In this document: piece by piece, positions 16,490-25,708 of the stretch
Layout: the number at the start of each line of letters is the position of its first letter
How positions within the stretch are numbered: the first letter of the stretch is position 1
Source: Streptomyces sp. NBC_00178
GTDB taxonomy: Bacteria; Actinomycetota; Actinomycetes; Streptomycetales; Streptomycetaceae
Assembly (NCBI RefSeq): GCF_036206005.1
Contig: NZ_CP108143.1
Span: 682,001-746,000 of the forward strand
Length of the DNA stretch: 64,000 nucleotides
Reading direction: 5' to 3'
Position numbers and translations under genes: made by a program
The notes under the pieces: model-generated
Seen by the model: the letters and a program-made list of their open reading frames with translations, nothing else
Told to the model about the DNA's origin: nothing
Database searches by the model: none

Positions 16490-16648
16490 ATGGACGCCGG
16501 CGCATGGATATCGCTGATAGCTACGGGGATCGTCTTGCTCATCGGGGCGGGGCTCATCTGCTACGAGCATTGGGGATCCGGCGCGAACCAGACCCGGGAG
16601 CATGACCTCGGTCCGGACAACACCAGCGGCGGAGGCGGAGGCGGCTGA
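16490..16648 (+). CDS. Possible 52-residue single-helix membrane protein
   Basis: A short frame starting ATG at 16490 encodes MDAGAWISLIATGIVLLIGA, a plausible transmembrane helix at residues 6-24, followed by a polar tail with HWGSGANQTREHDLGPDN and a Gly-rich end. Upstream GGTGGG is a weak ribosome site. The hydrophobic core and polar tail look like a genuine small membrane protein, but I recognise no family and its surroundings are degenerate. Confidence 0.45.
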   Translation: MDAGAWISLIATGIVLLIGAGLICYEHWGSGANQTREHDLGPDNTSGGGGGG

Positions 16649-16775
16649 CGCCCACGGTTCGGCCGAACCGCCACAGCCCGGACCTGCCGTCGATCTCACG
16701 ACCGCACAGCAGCAGAGCCTCGAACAGCGGCCTGGATCTCGTCGGGCTCCCATCGCGACAATCGGTGCCTTGGGT

Positions 16776-17390
16776 TCAGCGTCGCCGCTTCAGGGTGAGG
16801 ACGGCTGCAGCGATTGACGACATTCGATTCGGGCTGCACCGGGCCTTGCGGAAGATCCGCCACAACTTCAGCCGTGCGACACCACGCCCGACCGGAGCCA
16901 GTGCCGCGGACAGCACGCGGTTGACGGTCTGTCGGGTGGGCGTGAGGCCACGGCACGGTGGGCGTCCGAGGGGCGTCGTCACCCTCGGTCCGGCTCCCGC
17001 GTAGGCGCGGTCGGCCAGGACTGGAACACCCTGACGCTCGCAGATACTGATGATCCGGTGCGTACGGGCCGCGGTCAGGTCATGCGTGCGGCGGGGCAGT
17101 GCAGGCGAGATCCGCAGCAGCCGACCATCTGGAGCCGTCACCACCTGCACGTTCACCCCATGGGCGGTGCTTGTGGGAGTGGTCGGCCCGGCTGTCGCCG
17201 ACCCGGTCGCACTCCGCCAGAGCGCCGTCGAGCAGAACGTGGTCACGTTCGGCCTCGCGCAGGGTGCACAGCAGGCCGGGCGCGTCGTCGGCCGGCATGC
17301 CGACGACGGCTGCCACGTAGGCGTGCGGGTGCCGACGGAGATACCGAACCCGTCAGCGAGCCGGGGTGCGGCTACTCGGACGAGCCACAG
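16776..17390 (-). pseudogene. Decayed IS5-family (DDE) transposase
   Basis: The family sequence can be followed across three frames. RLADGFGISVGT breaks near 17330 by a missing base; HAYVAAVVGMPADDAPGLL continues through VLLDGALAECDRVGD to SHKHR, breaks again near 17170, then HGVNVQVVTAPDGRLLRISP runs to VLTLKRRR at 16776. The first two catalytic Asp are present (LLDG, LADRAY). The expected Glu in APVERGVARLK is Gly here (APVGRGVARL). The N-terminal DNA-binding part is lost. With two frameshifts and the lost Glu, it cannot be active. Confidence 0.85.
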
Positions 17391-17536
17391 CTCGCCGGAC
17401 CGCCAAGATCACACGCAGCCACCTCGCCGTCCGATCGGCGACTGTGACGTGGGCCGGCCCTACGGGCGGCCGGCCCGCACCGACACCACCAAAAGCGCAG
17501 ATACGGTTCTGCGCAAGCGGGAACGTCGGACGAGCC

Positions 17537-17944
17537 CTACTGGTCACGACCCCATTCCTCGGGCTGGGTGTTGTAGAAGTAGTCGCGGTTCCAGGTGATC
17601 TTGCCGTTCTCCACGCGCGTGAGAGCCATCACGTCGAATACGAGCAGAACGCTCCCGTCCTTTGCCAATATCTTCTCGATGCGTTGACTGAGGACGACAT
17701 CCCCCTGCGTGGCGATGAACTTGACGTCGAACTGATAGCCCTCGGCGCCCAGGTCACGGCGAGCCCGTTCGAGGTCGTTCACCAGTTCTTCGAGGGTGCC
17801 GACGGGGTTGGCGTCTGCGAGAACCGATTCCCAGGCGACCTTGTCGGCGACGAGCCGCTTGCAGGTGGCGATCGCCTCATCACAGGTAGGACCGAAGCTC
17901 TCCCAGAACTCCCGCACTACGGATTCAGATTCGGCGACACTCAC
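17537..17944 (-). CDS. SnoaL/limonene-epoxide-hydrolase-like small protein
   Basis: A 135-residue protein of the NTF2-like cone fold. FWESFGPTCDEAIATCKRLV and the closing ENGKITWNRDYFYNTQP are like limonene-1,2-epoxide hydrolase and SnoaL-type proteins. Several polar residues line the expected pocket (Asp in VFDVMALTRVE, Arg-Asp in NRDYF), compatible with an Asp-Arg-Asp triad, but I cannot confirm the catalytic set. It stands alone, flanked by IS debris and a 724-base empty region. AAGGGAAC precedes the ATG. Confidence 0.7.
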   Translation of the reverse strand: MSVAESESVVREFWESFGPTCDEAIATCKRLVADKVAWESVLADANPVGTLEELVNDLERARRDLGAEGYQFDVKFIATQGDVVLSQRIEKILAKDGSVLLVFDVMALTRVENGKITWNRDYFYNTQPEEWGRDQ

Positions 17945-18668
17945 GTCAGTTCCCTTCTCTGTTCACCTTTGCGCCTGACGACCGGTCATCCGGATATGAC
18001 GCCAAAGACTACTTTCCCGATGATCCAAGAATGACGATAACAAGTTGCTTGGTCAAGTGATTGGGGGCGTGCCGCGGAGTCCGAGCGCGCGGCGGCCTGC
18101 CGCGGCGCCTCCTGTGTGACTCCGCCCCAAGGTGCTCCGGAGGGGATACGTCACCGCGTACGGTTGCCCGGCTTCTCCGGGCCCGCCCGTCCGGGAGACC
18201 TGCACTGGCCGTGGCCCGAGCCCGGCCTCAGGGGGCAGGGGGCAGGGGGCAGGCCAGCAGAGGGCCGGCGCCGTGTCGGCAGCGGCCCGTCCGCTCCCGC
18301 GCAGCGCTCCGCGGCACCTGCGTACGGTCACCGGCTATGAGCACACCGCGCAGACCCTTGGGCTACGGCCCTCAAGCCCAGCCCAGGCCGGTCGGCGGGC
18401 ACGGGTATCACCCGGCGAGTCCGCGCCGCTCAGGCCGACATCGACACCGCCCCGTTGTACCGGCCAGGCACCACGGACCACCTGGGCCTGGATAGGTGTG
18501 CCGTTGCTTCAGGTGAACCCGTGCCCGCAACGGCGCGGGGACCCGAACCCCGACCTGAGGCACGGCCAAGAGCCGTTTCGGAGTTGACCTGCGGCCAACC
18601 GCCTCCGGCGCTCCGATGCGGACGCCTGGTTCCTGGCGGTACCTGCGGACGGCTCGGGTTGGTGGTGG
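17945..18668. other. Gap without recognised genes; G-run repeat at 18229-18253
   Basis: No supported gene on either strand. At 18229-18253 the plus strand has three tandem copies of GGGGGCA followed by GG, a run with G-quadruplex potential. An AT-rich patch of about 60 bases directly upstream of the SnoaL-like gene (17990-18060) may hold its promoter. Confidence 0.5.
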
Positions 18669-19160
18669 TCACGAGCCCAGGTTGTGGTACATGACATGCA
18701 GGCCGACCGGACCCAGCACTGGATGCCGGAACGCGCCGGGAACGGTGCCGATCATGGCGAACCCGAGACGCTCATACAGCCTGACCGCCGGTGTGTTGGA
18801 GGCCGCGACAGCGTTGAACTGCACGCCGGCGAATCCGCTGCTTCGCGCCCAGTCCAGCAGATACTCGCCCAATGCTTGGCCGACACCCCGACCGCGCGCT
18901 TCTGGCGCGACCATGAGGTTTCCGCTGGCGATGTGCGAACCCGGTCCTGGCCGGTTGGCGTACATGTTGGAGGTGCCGAGTACGCGCTGGTCCTCCACAG
19001 CGACCACGACGTGCCCTGGCGGCGGTACCACCCACAAGTCGTGCGCCTGCACCTCAGTTTGTAGCGGGTCGTAGCAGAAGGTGTCCCCTTTGCGGATGAT
19101 CTGCTCGACGACCGGCCAGACCTGCGGCCAATCAGGCTCCTCGAACGTTCGGATCTCCAT
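18669..19160 (-). CDS. GNAT-family N-acetyltransferase
   Basis: A 163-residue GNAT enzyme. Motif A reads LMVAPEARGRGVGQALGEYL with the acetyl-CoA-binding Arg-Gly-Arg-Gly-Val-Gly loop, motif B is NTPAVRLYERLGF. The pattern FEEPDWPQVWPVVEQIIRKGD with DTFCYDP is common in a phosphinothricin-acetyltransferase-like subgroup. The ATG at 19160 begins the conserved domain; the frame is open well upstream but that part does not look coding. The acceptor is unknown. Confidence 0.85.
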   Translation of the reverse strand: MEIRTFEEPDWPQVWPVVEQIIRKGDTFCYDPLQTEVQAHDLWVVPPPGHVVVAVEDQRVLGTSNMYANRPGPGSHIASGNLMVAPEARGRGVGQALGEYLLDWARSSGFAGVQFNAVAASNTPAVRLYERLGFAMIGTVPGAFRHPVLGPVGLHVMYHNLGS

Positions 19161-19526
19161 CTGCGTGAGATTAACCAACGGTGTGGCACTCCCACCGGTT
19201 ATTTCCCGTGGCGTGCTGCCGGCCAGGCTGCTCACCGGCGACGGAACAAGTTCGCCACGCGGCTGTTCACGCCCGCAGCCTCCGGTTGGTACCCGAAGAC
19301 GGTGCCGCAGGAGCCCGGCCTGTTCCCGTGCTCGTGGACCCGTGGCCCGGCGTGCCCGCTCGGGACAGGGGAGCCCAAGGCCGATGCGACACACCGCCCA
19401 AGTCGGACGGCGGCACCATCACCGCTCCTCATCCGCCGACCGACCCGGTGACGGCCACACAAGCTGGCTCCGGCGGGGCCGCCCCCTACGAAACCGGCGG
19501 CCTCGTGAGTCCGGCCCCGCGTGTCC
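19161..19526. other. 366-base gap between acetyltransferase and GH76 genes
   Basis: Long frames exist here on both strands but none has a known domain, a ribosome site or typical amino-acid use. I see no gene and no strong hairpin. Confidence 0.5.
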
Positions 19527-20978
19527 TCAGCGCGTGGCTGCGTTGAGCACGTCCAGAACGCTCTGCTGGCAGCCGTAGCCGGTGGTGCTGCTACCTCCGG
19601 CCCAGTGCGGGCCGTATTGGTCGAGCGGGTTGCGGTTGCGGTCGTAGGCGCTGTTCGCCCAGCGGGTGAGGGCCGCGGCGTAAGGGCGGTCCGACAGCCG
19701 GCGGTTGAGGACGCCGAGGCCGCGTACGTAGGCGCCCTTGAAGCTCGGGCCATCTCCCGTGCAGTTGTCGCCCTCCCCTGGTTCGCGCAGGACGCCGCCG
19801 GCCTCGAGCCGGGCGGTGGAGGCGTCGGCCAGGCCGCGCGCCGTCGTCAGGAGGCCGGCGTCACCGGTGGCCTTGTGGAACTCGGTCAGTGCGCCCAGGA
19901 TGACGCCCTGGTTATAAGTCCAAGTGGGTTGACCGTTGTTGGCGCAGGAGTCGGTGAGACCGTCGTTGATCATTCGCTCAGCGTTGATCATGCCGCTGCG
20001 CTGGAACCAGTTCCATTCGCTCTTCGCCCGCTCCAGGTAGGCGGTGTCACCCGGTATCCGGTTGTGCAGGGCCGAGGTGAGATGAAGGAACAGCTCGTTG
20101 GTTATGGCGTTCTTGTAGTTGCCGTTGGTGCTCCACCGGACACCGCCACCGCATGTGCTGTTCCAGTTCGCGTACATGTGGTCCGCGTCCGCCCGGGCGG
20201 TGTCGAGGTACCTGCGGTCGCCGGTCAGGTCGTAAGCGGCGATCCAGGCCAGGCCCCACCACCCGGTATCGTCGAGGTACTCGTTGCGGAACTGCCCTCC
20301 TTGCGCGTTGACGTTCTTCTCGTACGTCTCGGCGATGGCGTAGGCATAGCTGTTCATGCCGCTGATCCGGATGTTGTCGATGATCGCGGTGAGCGCGTTG
20401 GCGCCGGTCCACCAGCCGTTGCCACCGAAGAGTTTGCTGCCCCGGTCGAACGACATCATCAGGGCGGTTGCCGCGGCCGTGCTCCTGCTGCCCGCGTTCC
20501 AGGTGGTACGCGCCCAAGGCGTGCACGCGATGGGGCCTCCGGCCGGCTGGCCGCAGGCCCGAAGGGCTCCGACGCCCTGATTGTTCCAGTCGTCGACGTT
20601 GTACATCTGTGTGCGCCAGCCCCGCCCTCCGGCAGGCACCGAGGTGTCGCCGAGAGCGCTTCCAGCCGCCCAGGTCAGGCCGCCGTCCAGCGACCGGTCC
20701 AGCCAAACACGGTCGTTGGGACCGCCGTTGTCGATGGATGCCCAACCCATCGCGTCGGCGTCGTTGAAGTGCAGCGCGATCGACCGCGCGGAGACCGTGG
20801 CCGTGGCGGGGACACGGTCCTGGGCACTCAGCGCTGGATCCCGCGCGTCGCAGTACTTGTTGCACACGACCGCGGACGCCGCCGCGGCGGGGGCTGATGA
20901 CAGTCCGCCGACAGCAAGGGTCGACAACGTTGTCAGAGCGGCGCAGAGGGCGGCAGACATGGAACGCACTGGCTTCAT
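19527..20978 (-). CDS. Secreted GH76 endo-alpha-1,6-mannanase
   Basis: A 483-residue exported glycoside hydrolase. The signal peptide (KPVRSMSAALCAALTTLSTL, cleavage near the APAAAASA stretch) is followed by about 120 residues of a beta-rich region and then the GH76 (alpha/alpha)6 barrel. The catalytic adjacent Asp pair is D236-D237 in YLDDTGWWGLAW. NYKNAITNELFLHLTSAL and TWTYNQGVILGAL are typical barrel helices. It should cut alpha-1,6-mannan backbones such as fungal wall mannan. The ATG at 20978 has GGGAG upstream; an ATG 15 bases earlier has none. A LacI-type operator lies at 21031-21042. The divergent GH92 gene would trim the products. Confidence 0.9.
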   Translation of the reverse strand: MKPVRSMSAALCAALTTLSTLAVGGLSSAPAAAASAVVCNKYCDARDPALSAQDRVPATATVSARSIALHFNDADAMGWASIDNGGPNDRVWLDRSLDGGLTWAAGSALGDTSVPAGGRGWRTQMYNVDDWNNQGVGALRACGQPAGGPIACTPWARTTWNAGSRSTAAATALMMSFDRGSKLFGGNGWWTGANALTAIIDNIRISGMNSYAYAIAETYEKNVNAQGGQFRNEYLDDTGWWGLAWIAAYDLTGDRRYLDTARADADHMYANWNSTCGGGVRWSTNGNYKNAITNELFLHLTSALHNRIPGDTAYLERAKSEWNWFQRSGMINAERMINDGLTDSCANNGQPTWTYNQGVILGALTEFHKATGDAGLLTTARGLADASTARLEAGGVLREPGEGDNCTGDGPSFKGAYVRGLGVLNRRLSDRPYAAALTRWANSAYDRNRNPLDQYGPHWAGGSSTTGYGCQQSVLDVLNAATR

Positions 20979-21030
20979 GGGGAAGGCTCCCATACGTCTG
21001 GTCACGAGAAGGAGCGCCCTGCGACAGGGA

Positions 21031-21042
21031 GAGAGCGCTCTC
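21031..21042. promoter_or_regulatory. LacI-family-type operator upstream of GH76
   Basis: GAGAGCGCTCTC is a perfect 12-base palindrome with the central GCGC step seen in LacI-family operators controlling glycoside hydrolases in Streptomyces (CebR-type sites have a related centre). It is 53 bases upstream of the GH76 start. No LacI gene is in the window, so the repressor would be encoded elsewhere. Confidence 0.6.
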
Positions 21043-21278
21043 CGAAAGTAGCCATGCATCATGCCCACGTCAACGTATTGGGCAGTGCCGGTGGATCGGA
21101 CATCGACGAGCCCGGCTTATTGACAGGCCTTCAGGATGGCGGTCTGATGTGATTGCTTTCGCGGGGCGGGTTCACCTTGTGACGTCACCGTCGGGGGGAC
21201 GCTTGTCACGAACACGAAGTGGCCGACCGTACCGGTCGGCCTCTCTCGCCCCCGAACGCACTTCGATCCGACAGCGAC

Positions 21279-21299
21279 GGTCACACCGACGGTGTGACC
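21279..21299. promoter_or_regulatory. Inverted repeat in the GH76/GH92 divergent region
   Basis: GGTCACACC and GGTGTGACC are perfect nine-base arms around GAC. It lies in the 607-base gap between the divergent mannan genes, midway between their starts. It could be an operator serving the GH92 side. The gap holds no gene. Confidence 0.5.
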
Positions 21300-21585
21300 T
21301 CCTAGTGGACAGAGCATCGGGACCTGGGCGGCGACACAGGAAGTCGGCCCACCGCGCTCCTCCCCGTGGCGGCGCGGGCTTCCTCCCCCGGCGTCCGCTT
21401 CCGCGCGGCCCGCCGGATCGATCCAGCGCTCGCACGAGTCCGGGTCGCATCGGCCGGGCTTCGGAGAGCCGACCAGCCCGTACCGACGGCGCCCCGGCCG
21501 ACCCGACCGGCCGGTCGTCACCGGCCACCCACGTCCGCCCGGGCCCCGCACCGTCCTTCCATCACAACACCATGGAGCCGCAGCG

Positions 21586-24184
21586 ATGAAACGATGGCGC
21601 ATCCCCCTGACGTTCTGCCTCATATTCCTGGGGTTCACCGCACCGGTCACCGTTGCCGAGGCGGCGCCGGCGTCCGATCCCGCGTCGCTGGTCAACCCGC
21701 TCCTGGGCACCTCGAACGAGGGCAACACCTTCCCGGGCGCCGACGCCCCGTTCGGGATGGTGCAGTGGAGCCCCGACACGCCGTCGCGTCCACCCGGCGG
21801 CTTCTACGCGTACTCCGACAACGTTGTCACGGGCTTTAGCCTGAATCATCTGTCCGGCCCCGGATGCGGCGCCCTCGGTGACATCCCGATCCTTCCCACC
21901 ACGGGCGCAATCGACGGCAACGCGACGGTGGGCTTCTCGCACGCCAACGAGTCGGCGGACGCTGGGGCGTACTCGGTCGCGCTCGACAACGGCGTCAAGA
22001 CCGAACTGACAGCCACGCTCCGCTCCGGGATGGCACGTTTCACGTTCCCCGCGACCACTCAGGCGAACCTGCTGTTCAAGATGGGGTCGGGCAAGGGCAG
22101 CAACATCCGCTTCGACCGGGTGAGCAGCACCGAGGTCAGCGGGTCGCTCACCAACGGCTTCTTCTGCGCCTCGAGCCCGACCTACACCGTCCACTTCAAC
22201 ATGGTCTTCGACCGGCCGATGACCAGCAACGGGACGTTCAACGGCGGTAACTCGGTCACGTTCGACACGACGGGCAACCGGGTGGTCCATGCGAAGGTCG
22301 GGCTGTCGTACGTGTCCGTCAGCGGGGCCAAGGGGAACCGGACGGATGAGAACTCCGGCTGGAACTTCGACGCGACCCGCGATGCCACCCACACATCGTG
22401 GAACGCCCTGCTGGGCAAGGTTGCGGTCGCCGGAGGGACGACGGCCCAGCAGGAGGTGTTCTACACCGCCCTGTACCACTCGTTACTGCATCCGAACCTG
22501 CTGAGCGACAGCGACGGGAAGTACTGGGGCTTCGACAAGAAGGTGCACACCGTCAGCGGCAACCAGAAGGCCCAGTACGGCACCTACTCCGGCTGGGACA
22601 TCTACCGGACCCAGGCGCAACTCCACGCGCTCGTCGCACCCCAGCAGGCGAGCGACAGCGCCCAGTCCCTGGTCAACGACTACGCGCAGGGCGGGTTCCT
22701 GCCCAAGTGGTCACTGAACTCGGCCGAGACGCAGGTCATGAACGGTGACCCCGGTCCGGCCGTCATCGCGGACTACCACGCCTTCGGCGCACGCGCCTTC
22801 GACACCGCGGCCGCCAAGAACGCGATGGTCAGTCAGGGCACCACGTCGAACCCCATCCGGATGGGTCTCGACCTCCAGACCAAGCACGGGTACCTGCCCT
22901 CGGACGGCACGTACCCACGCGACTTCTACGGTTCGGTGGCGACCCTGCTGGAGTACAGCGCGCAGGACTTCGCGACTGCCGCGTTCGCCGGGGCCCTGGG
23001 TGACACGACCACGCGGGACCAGTTCGCCAACCGGGCACAGGACTGGCGCAACGTCTTCAACCCCGCGAGCGGCTTCATGCAGCCGAAGCTCGCTGACGGT
23101 GCCTGGCGGCCGGGCTTCAGTCCCACGAGTAGTGACCAGTTCGTGGAGGGTACCTCCTGGCAGTACACGGGCGCGGTGCCCCACAACGTTCGTGGACTGG
23201 CTGACGCCATGGGCGGCAATGCGAAGATGGCTGCCTACCTGGACAACGTGTTGTCGGACATCCGGGGGGGCCGGCGGCTCGCACGCCGACATGCGCAACG
23301 AACCGTCCATCGCACTGCCCTGGGAGTACACCTACATCGGGCAGCCCTGGAAGACCCAGCGGATCGTCCGCCAGGTGCAGAACGAACTGTGGAACAACTC
23401 GCCAGCCAACTGGGGGGTGGGCAATGACGACCTGGGCACGATGAGCGCCTGGTACGTCTGGTCGGCCATGGGGTTCTATCCCCAGACACCTGGCACGGCC
23501 GACCTGGCTCTGGGCAGCCCTCTGTTCACCAACGTCACGATCACTCTCGGCAACGGCAAGAAGATGGTCGTCAACGCCCCGAAGGCCGCGACCGACGCGC
23601 CGTACGTCCAGAGCGCCACACTCAACGGCTCCACCTGGAACAACGCCTACCTTCCGCCGTCGTTCGTGAGCGACGGCGGCACCCTGAACCTCGACCTCGG
23701 CACCAGCGCGAACACAGGCTGGGCCACCGCTCCGTCCTCCGCTCCCCCGTCCTACGGTGGCAACGGCGGCCCCAAGCCGCCGGGCCCGCAGCCGCTGCCC
23801 ACCGGTCCGGTGAGGTCCGGCATCGCCGGAAAGTGCCTGGACGTCGACCAGGGTTCCTCGGCCGACGGAACGAGAATACAGACATGGTCGTGCAACAACT
23901 CCGCCGCTCAGCAGTTCGCCCTGACGCCCGACGGCAACCTGCGGGGCCTCGGCAAGTGTGCGGATATCAGTGGCGGTACCGAGAACCATGCTTCGGTGGT
24001 CCTCTGGTCCTGCCACGGGGGACCGAACCAGAAGTGGACCTACAACGCCTCCACCAAGGCACTGGTGAACCCGCAGTCCGGCCGTTGCCTGGATATCCCC
24101 GAATCCAGTGACCGGGACGGCACCCAGCTCCAGATATTCGACTGCAACAGCACTGCGGCCCAGCAGTGGTCGCTGCCGTCCTGA
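21586..24184 (+). pseudogene. GH92 exo-alpha-mannosidase with CBM13, one frameshift in a G7 run
   Basis: The reading starts at ATG 21586 with a signal peptide (CLIFLGFTAPVTVAEAAPA). It follows GH92 sequence (VNPLLGTSNEGNTFPGADAP, QYGTYSGWDIYRTQAQ, GLDLQTKHGYLP) until the seven-G run at 23264-23270. There the frame must shift by one base to reach SHADMRNEPSIALPWEYTYI, whose NEPS holds a conserved GH92 acidic residue. A Pro/Gly linker and a ricin-B/CBM13 domain with QxW-type repeats (QQF, QKW, QQW) end at 24184. Removing one G gives 865 residues. As read, the product stops at 23427 without the active-site segment or CBM. Sequencing error in the homopolymer is as likely as true inactivation. Confidence 0.85.
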
Positions 24185-24226
24185 TCCCACGACACCTCGC
24201 CGGCACTGAACCGGCGAAACGGAGAC

Positions 24227-24268
24227 AGCTCGGACCGGCACCACCAGTCGGCGGTGCCGGTCCGAGCT
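24227..24268 (+). terminator. Terminator after the GH92 gene
   Basis: Perfect 16-base arms (24227-24242 and 24253-24268, beginning AGCTCGGACCGGCACC) with a 10-base loop, 43 bases after the stop. Confidence 0.8.
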
Positions 24269-24370
24269 CTTTCGAGCAGGCCGGTTCCGGCCCTACCCGC
24301 GTGTTCCCGTCGACCATTCGGCCCCGCATCCGGCGACACCGCTCGGGAAGTCGCGCAGCTGCGGTGCTGT

Positions 24371-24766
24371 TCAGGCTGCCTGAATGAGTTCTGCTCGGCC
24401 GAACAGCAGGGCGTAACCAGGCGGAAGCTGTGCGAGGACGTCGTCCACGAGGCCGGGGCCCGCGATGCGGGTAACGGCCGCCAGGACAGCTCCGGCGTCC
24501 CAGCGCGCGGTGGCGGGTGTGCCGCCGGTGCGGGTGGCGAGGTCCTTGACGAATTCCCAGCCGGTGAGCGAGTCGGCGTCGGGGTTCTGTGCCGTGAGAG
24601 TAAGGGCGGCCTCGGCAGGAAGGCAGGCGGCAAGGTCGGCGCGTGTGTCTCTCGTGAGCTGACGGCCGAGACCTGCCAGCACAGCGTGTGTCACGGCCTC
24701 GGCTCGCTCGCGTGTGGGGTACGCGCCCTCGTACCTGATCCTCTCCAGTATCTGATCGAACGTCAT
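24371..24766 (-). CDS. DUF2267 protein
   Basis: A 131-residue, mostly helical protein. MTFDQILERIRYEGAYPTRE begins the DUF2267 pattern, with AEAVTHAVLAGLGRQLTRD and LAACLPAEAA after it and a second, weaker repeat of the same build in the C-terminal half (AGAVLAAVTRIAGPGLVDDV LAQLP). The family is frequent near heat-shock and dormancy genes in actinomycetes; its biochemical role is unknown. I start at the ATG at 24766, where similarity starts; in-frame ATGs lie 21 and 30 bases or so upstream. Its neighbour hsp18 is on the same strand. Confidence 0.75.
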   Translation of the reverse strand: MTFDQILERIRYEGAYPTRERAEAVTHAVLAGLGRQLTRDTRADLAACLPAEAALTLTAQNPDADSLTGWEFVKDLATRTGGTPATARWDAGAVLAAVTRIAGPGLVDDVLAQLPPGYALLFGRAELIQAA

Positions 24767-25099
24767 ACCCGATGCGGTGCAGTTCCGTTCACGCATGGAG
24801 CGCATGGGCACAGGGCCTTTCTCGGCTGGGGCTGCCGCTCAGCGAGGACCAAGCGGCAGCCGCTGGACTGGTCATGGGGGTGAGCGCGCCGTGTCGGACC
24901 CGCAGGAGGCTTCGGCCGCCCCACCGGAATGTCATTGAGGGGCGGCAGGCCAGGCTGCAGCCCCTGCCCTGACCAGCGGGCTGCCCAGAGGGATGGTTCG
25001 CGGGTCGGGGCATGCGCGTCCCGTGCAGAGCGCGCGCCGTGGGCCGGGCGGCCGAGCTTGCGGAAGGACTCACGCGCGTACGCGCGCAGAAGTGCTGGG
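24767..25099. other. Gap between DUF2267 and hsp18 genes
   Basis: About 330 bases with no supported gene. It separates two co-directional genes and should hold a promoter for the DUF2267 gene; no clear -10/-35 pair was recognised. Confidence 0.5.
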
Positions 25100-25132
25100 C
25101 AGGGCGCCCGATGGTCACGTTCGGGCGCCCTG
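25100..25132 (-). terminator. Terminator of hsp18
   Basis: CAGGGCGCCCGA and its exact complement TCGGGCGCCCTG (12-base arms) flank a nine-base loop, 12 bases beyond the hsp18 stop at 25145. Confidence 0.8.
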
Positions 25133-25144
25133 AGCAGAGCCGGT

Positions 25145-25579
25145 TCAGGTAGAGATCTGCCGGCGGGTGGCGCCTTCGCCGATGGCGATCTTGCGGGGCT
25201 TGGCACGCTCCGCGATCGGGATGCGCAGGGTCAGGACACCTGCGTCGTAGTCGGCATGGATGCGCTCGGTGTCCAGGGAGTCGGCCAGGACGATCTGCCG
25301 GGAGAAGACACCGAGGGGGCGCTCGGAGAGTTCCACCTTCACCGTGTCGGCCTTCGCGACCGGTCGGCGTTCCGCCTTCACAGTCAGCATGTTCCGCTCG
25401 ACGTCGATATCGATCGCCTCGGTGCTCACACCGGGGAGATCGAAAGCGATCACGTAGTCGTCGCCCTCACGGTAGGCGTCCATCGGCATGACGGACGGCT
25501 TCGACCAGGTCCCGGACGTACCCGACAGCTGCTGGACGATCCGGTCCATCTCGCGGAACGGGTCAGTGCGCATCAACAT
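25145..25579 (-). CDS. hsp18: Small heat-shock protein HSP18 (Hsp20/alpha-crystallin)
   Basis: A 144-residue small heat-shock chaperone. MRTDPFREMDRIVQQL forms the N-terminal arm; the alpha-crystallin domain starts at PMDAYREGDDYVIAFDLPGV and ends at the family signature DAGVLTLRIPI, followed by the short IPI-type tail. It holds unfolding proteins without ATP. GGAGG lies nine bases before the ATG. It is divergent from a RheA-like regulator, and the 129-base gap holds two copies of the RheA-type inverted repeat, so heat induction by derepression is likely. Confidence 0.92.
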   Translation of the reverse strand: MLMRTDPFREMDRIVQQLSGTSGTWSKPSVMPMDAYREGDDYVIAFDLPGVSTEAIDIDVERNMLTVKAERRPVAKADTVKVELSERPLGVFSRQIVLADSLDTERIHADYDAGVLTLRIPIAERAKPRKIAIGEGATRRQIST

Positions 25580-25646
25580 CGCGAAACACCTCCAGTTGGT
25601 TCAGGCAGAAACTGCCAATGCGCTTCAACGTGCATCCGTTGTAACA

Positions 25647-25665
25647 TGTCATCCAAGCGATGACA
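25647..25665. promoter_or_regulatory. RheA-type operator 1
   Basis: TGTCATC-N5-GATGACA, a perfect inverted repeat. As I recall it, this is the same consensus reported for RheA at hsp18 of Streptomyces albus. It lies 68 bases upstream of hsp18 and is placed to cover its promoter. Confidence 0.85.
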
Positions 25666-25672
25666 AGCAAGA

Positions 25673-25691
25673 CGTCATCAAAAGGATGACG
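25673..25691. promoter_or_regulatory. RheA-type operator 2
   Basis: CGTCATC-N5-GATGACG, a second perfect repeat whose outer base pair is swapped compared with operator 1. Its centre is 26 bases from that of operator 1 and its end is 17 bases upstream of the rheA start, overlapping the likely rheA promoter and pointing to autoregulation. Confidence 0.82.
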
Positions 25692-25708
25692 AAGCGACGG
25701 AGGTCCCC

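Noticed and set aside
23264..23270. Programmed frameshift or phase variation in the GH92 gene
   Set aside because: A G7 run can slip, but nothing (no stimulatory structure, no known precedent for GH92) favours this over error or mutation; kept only as a possibility in the finding.
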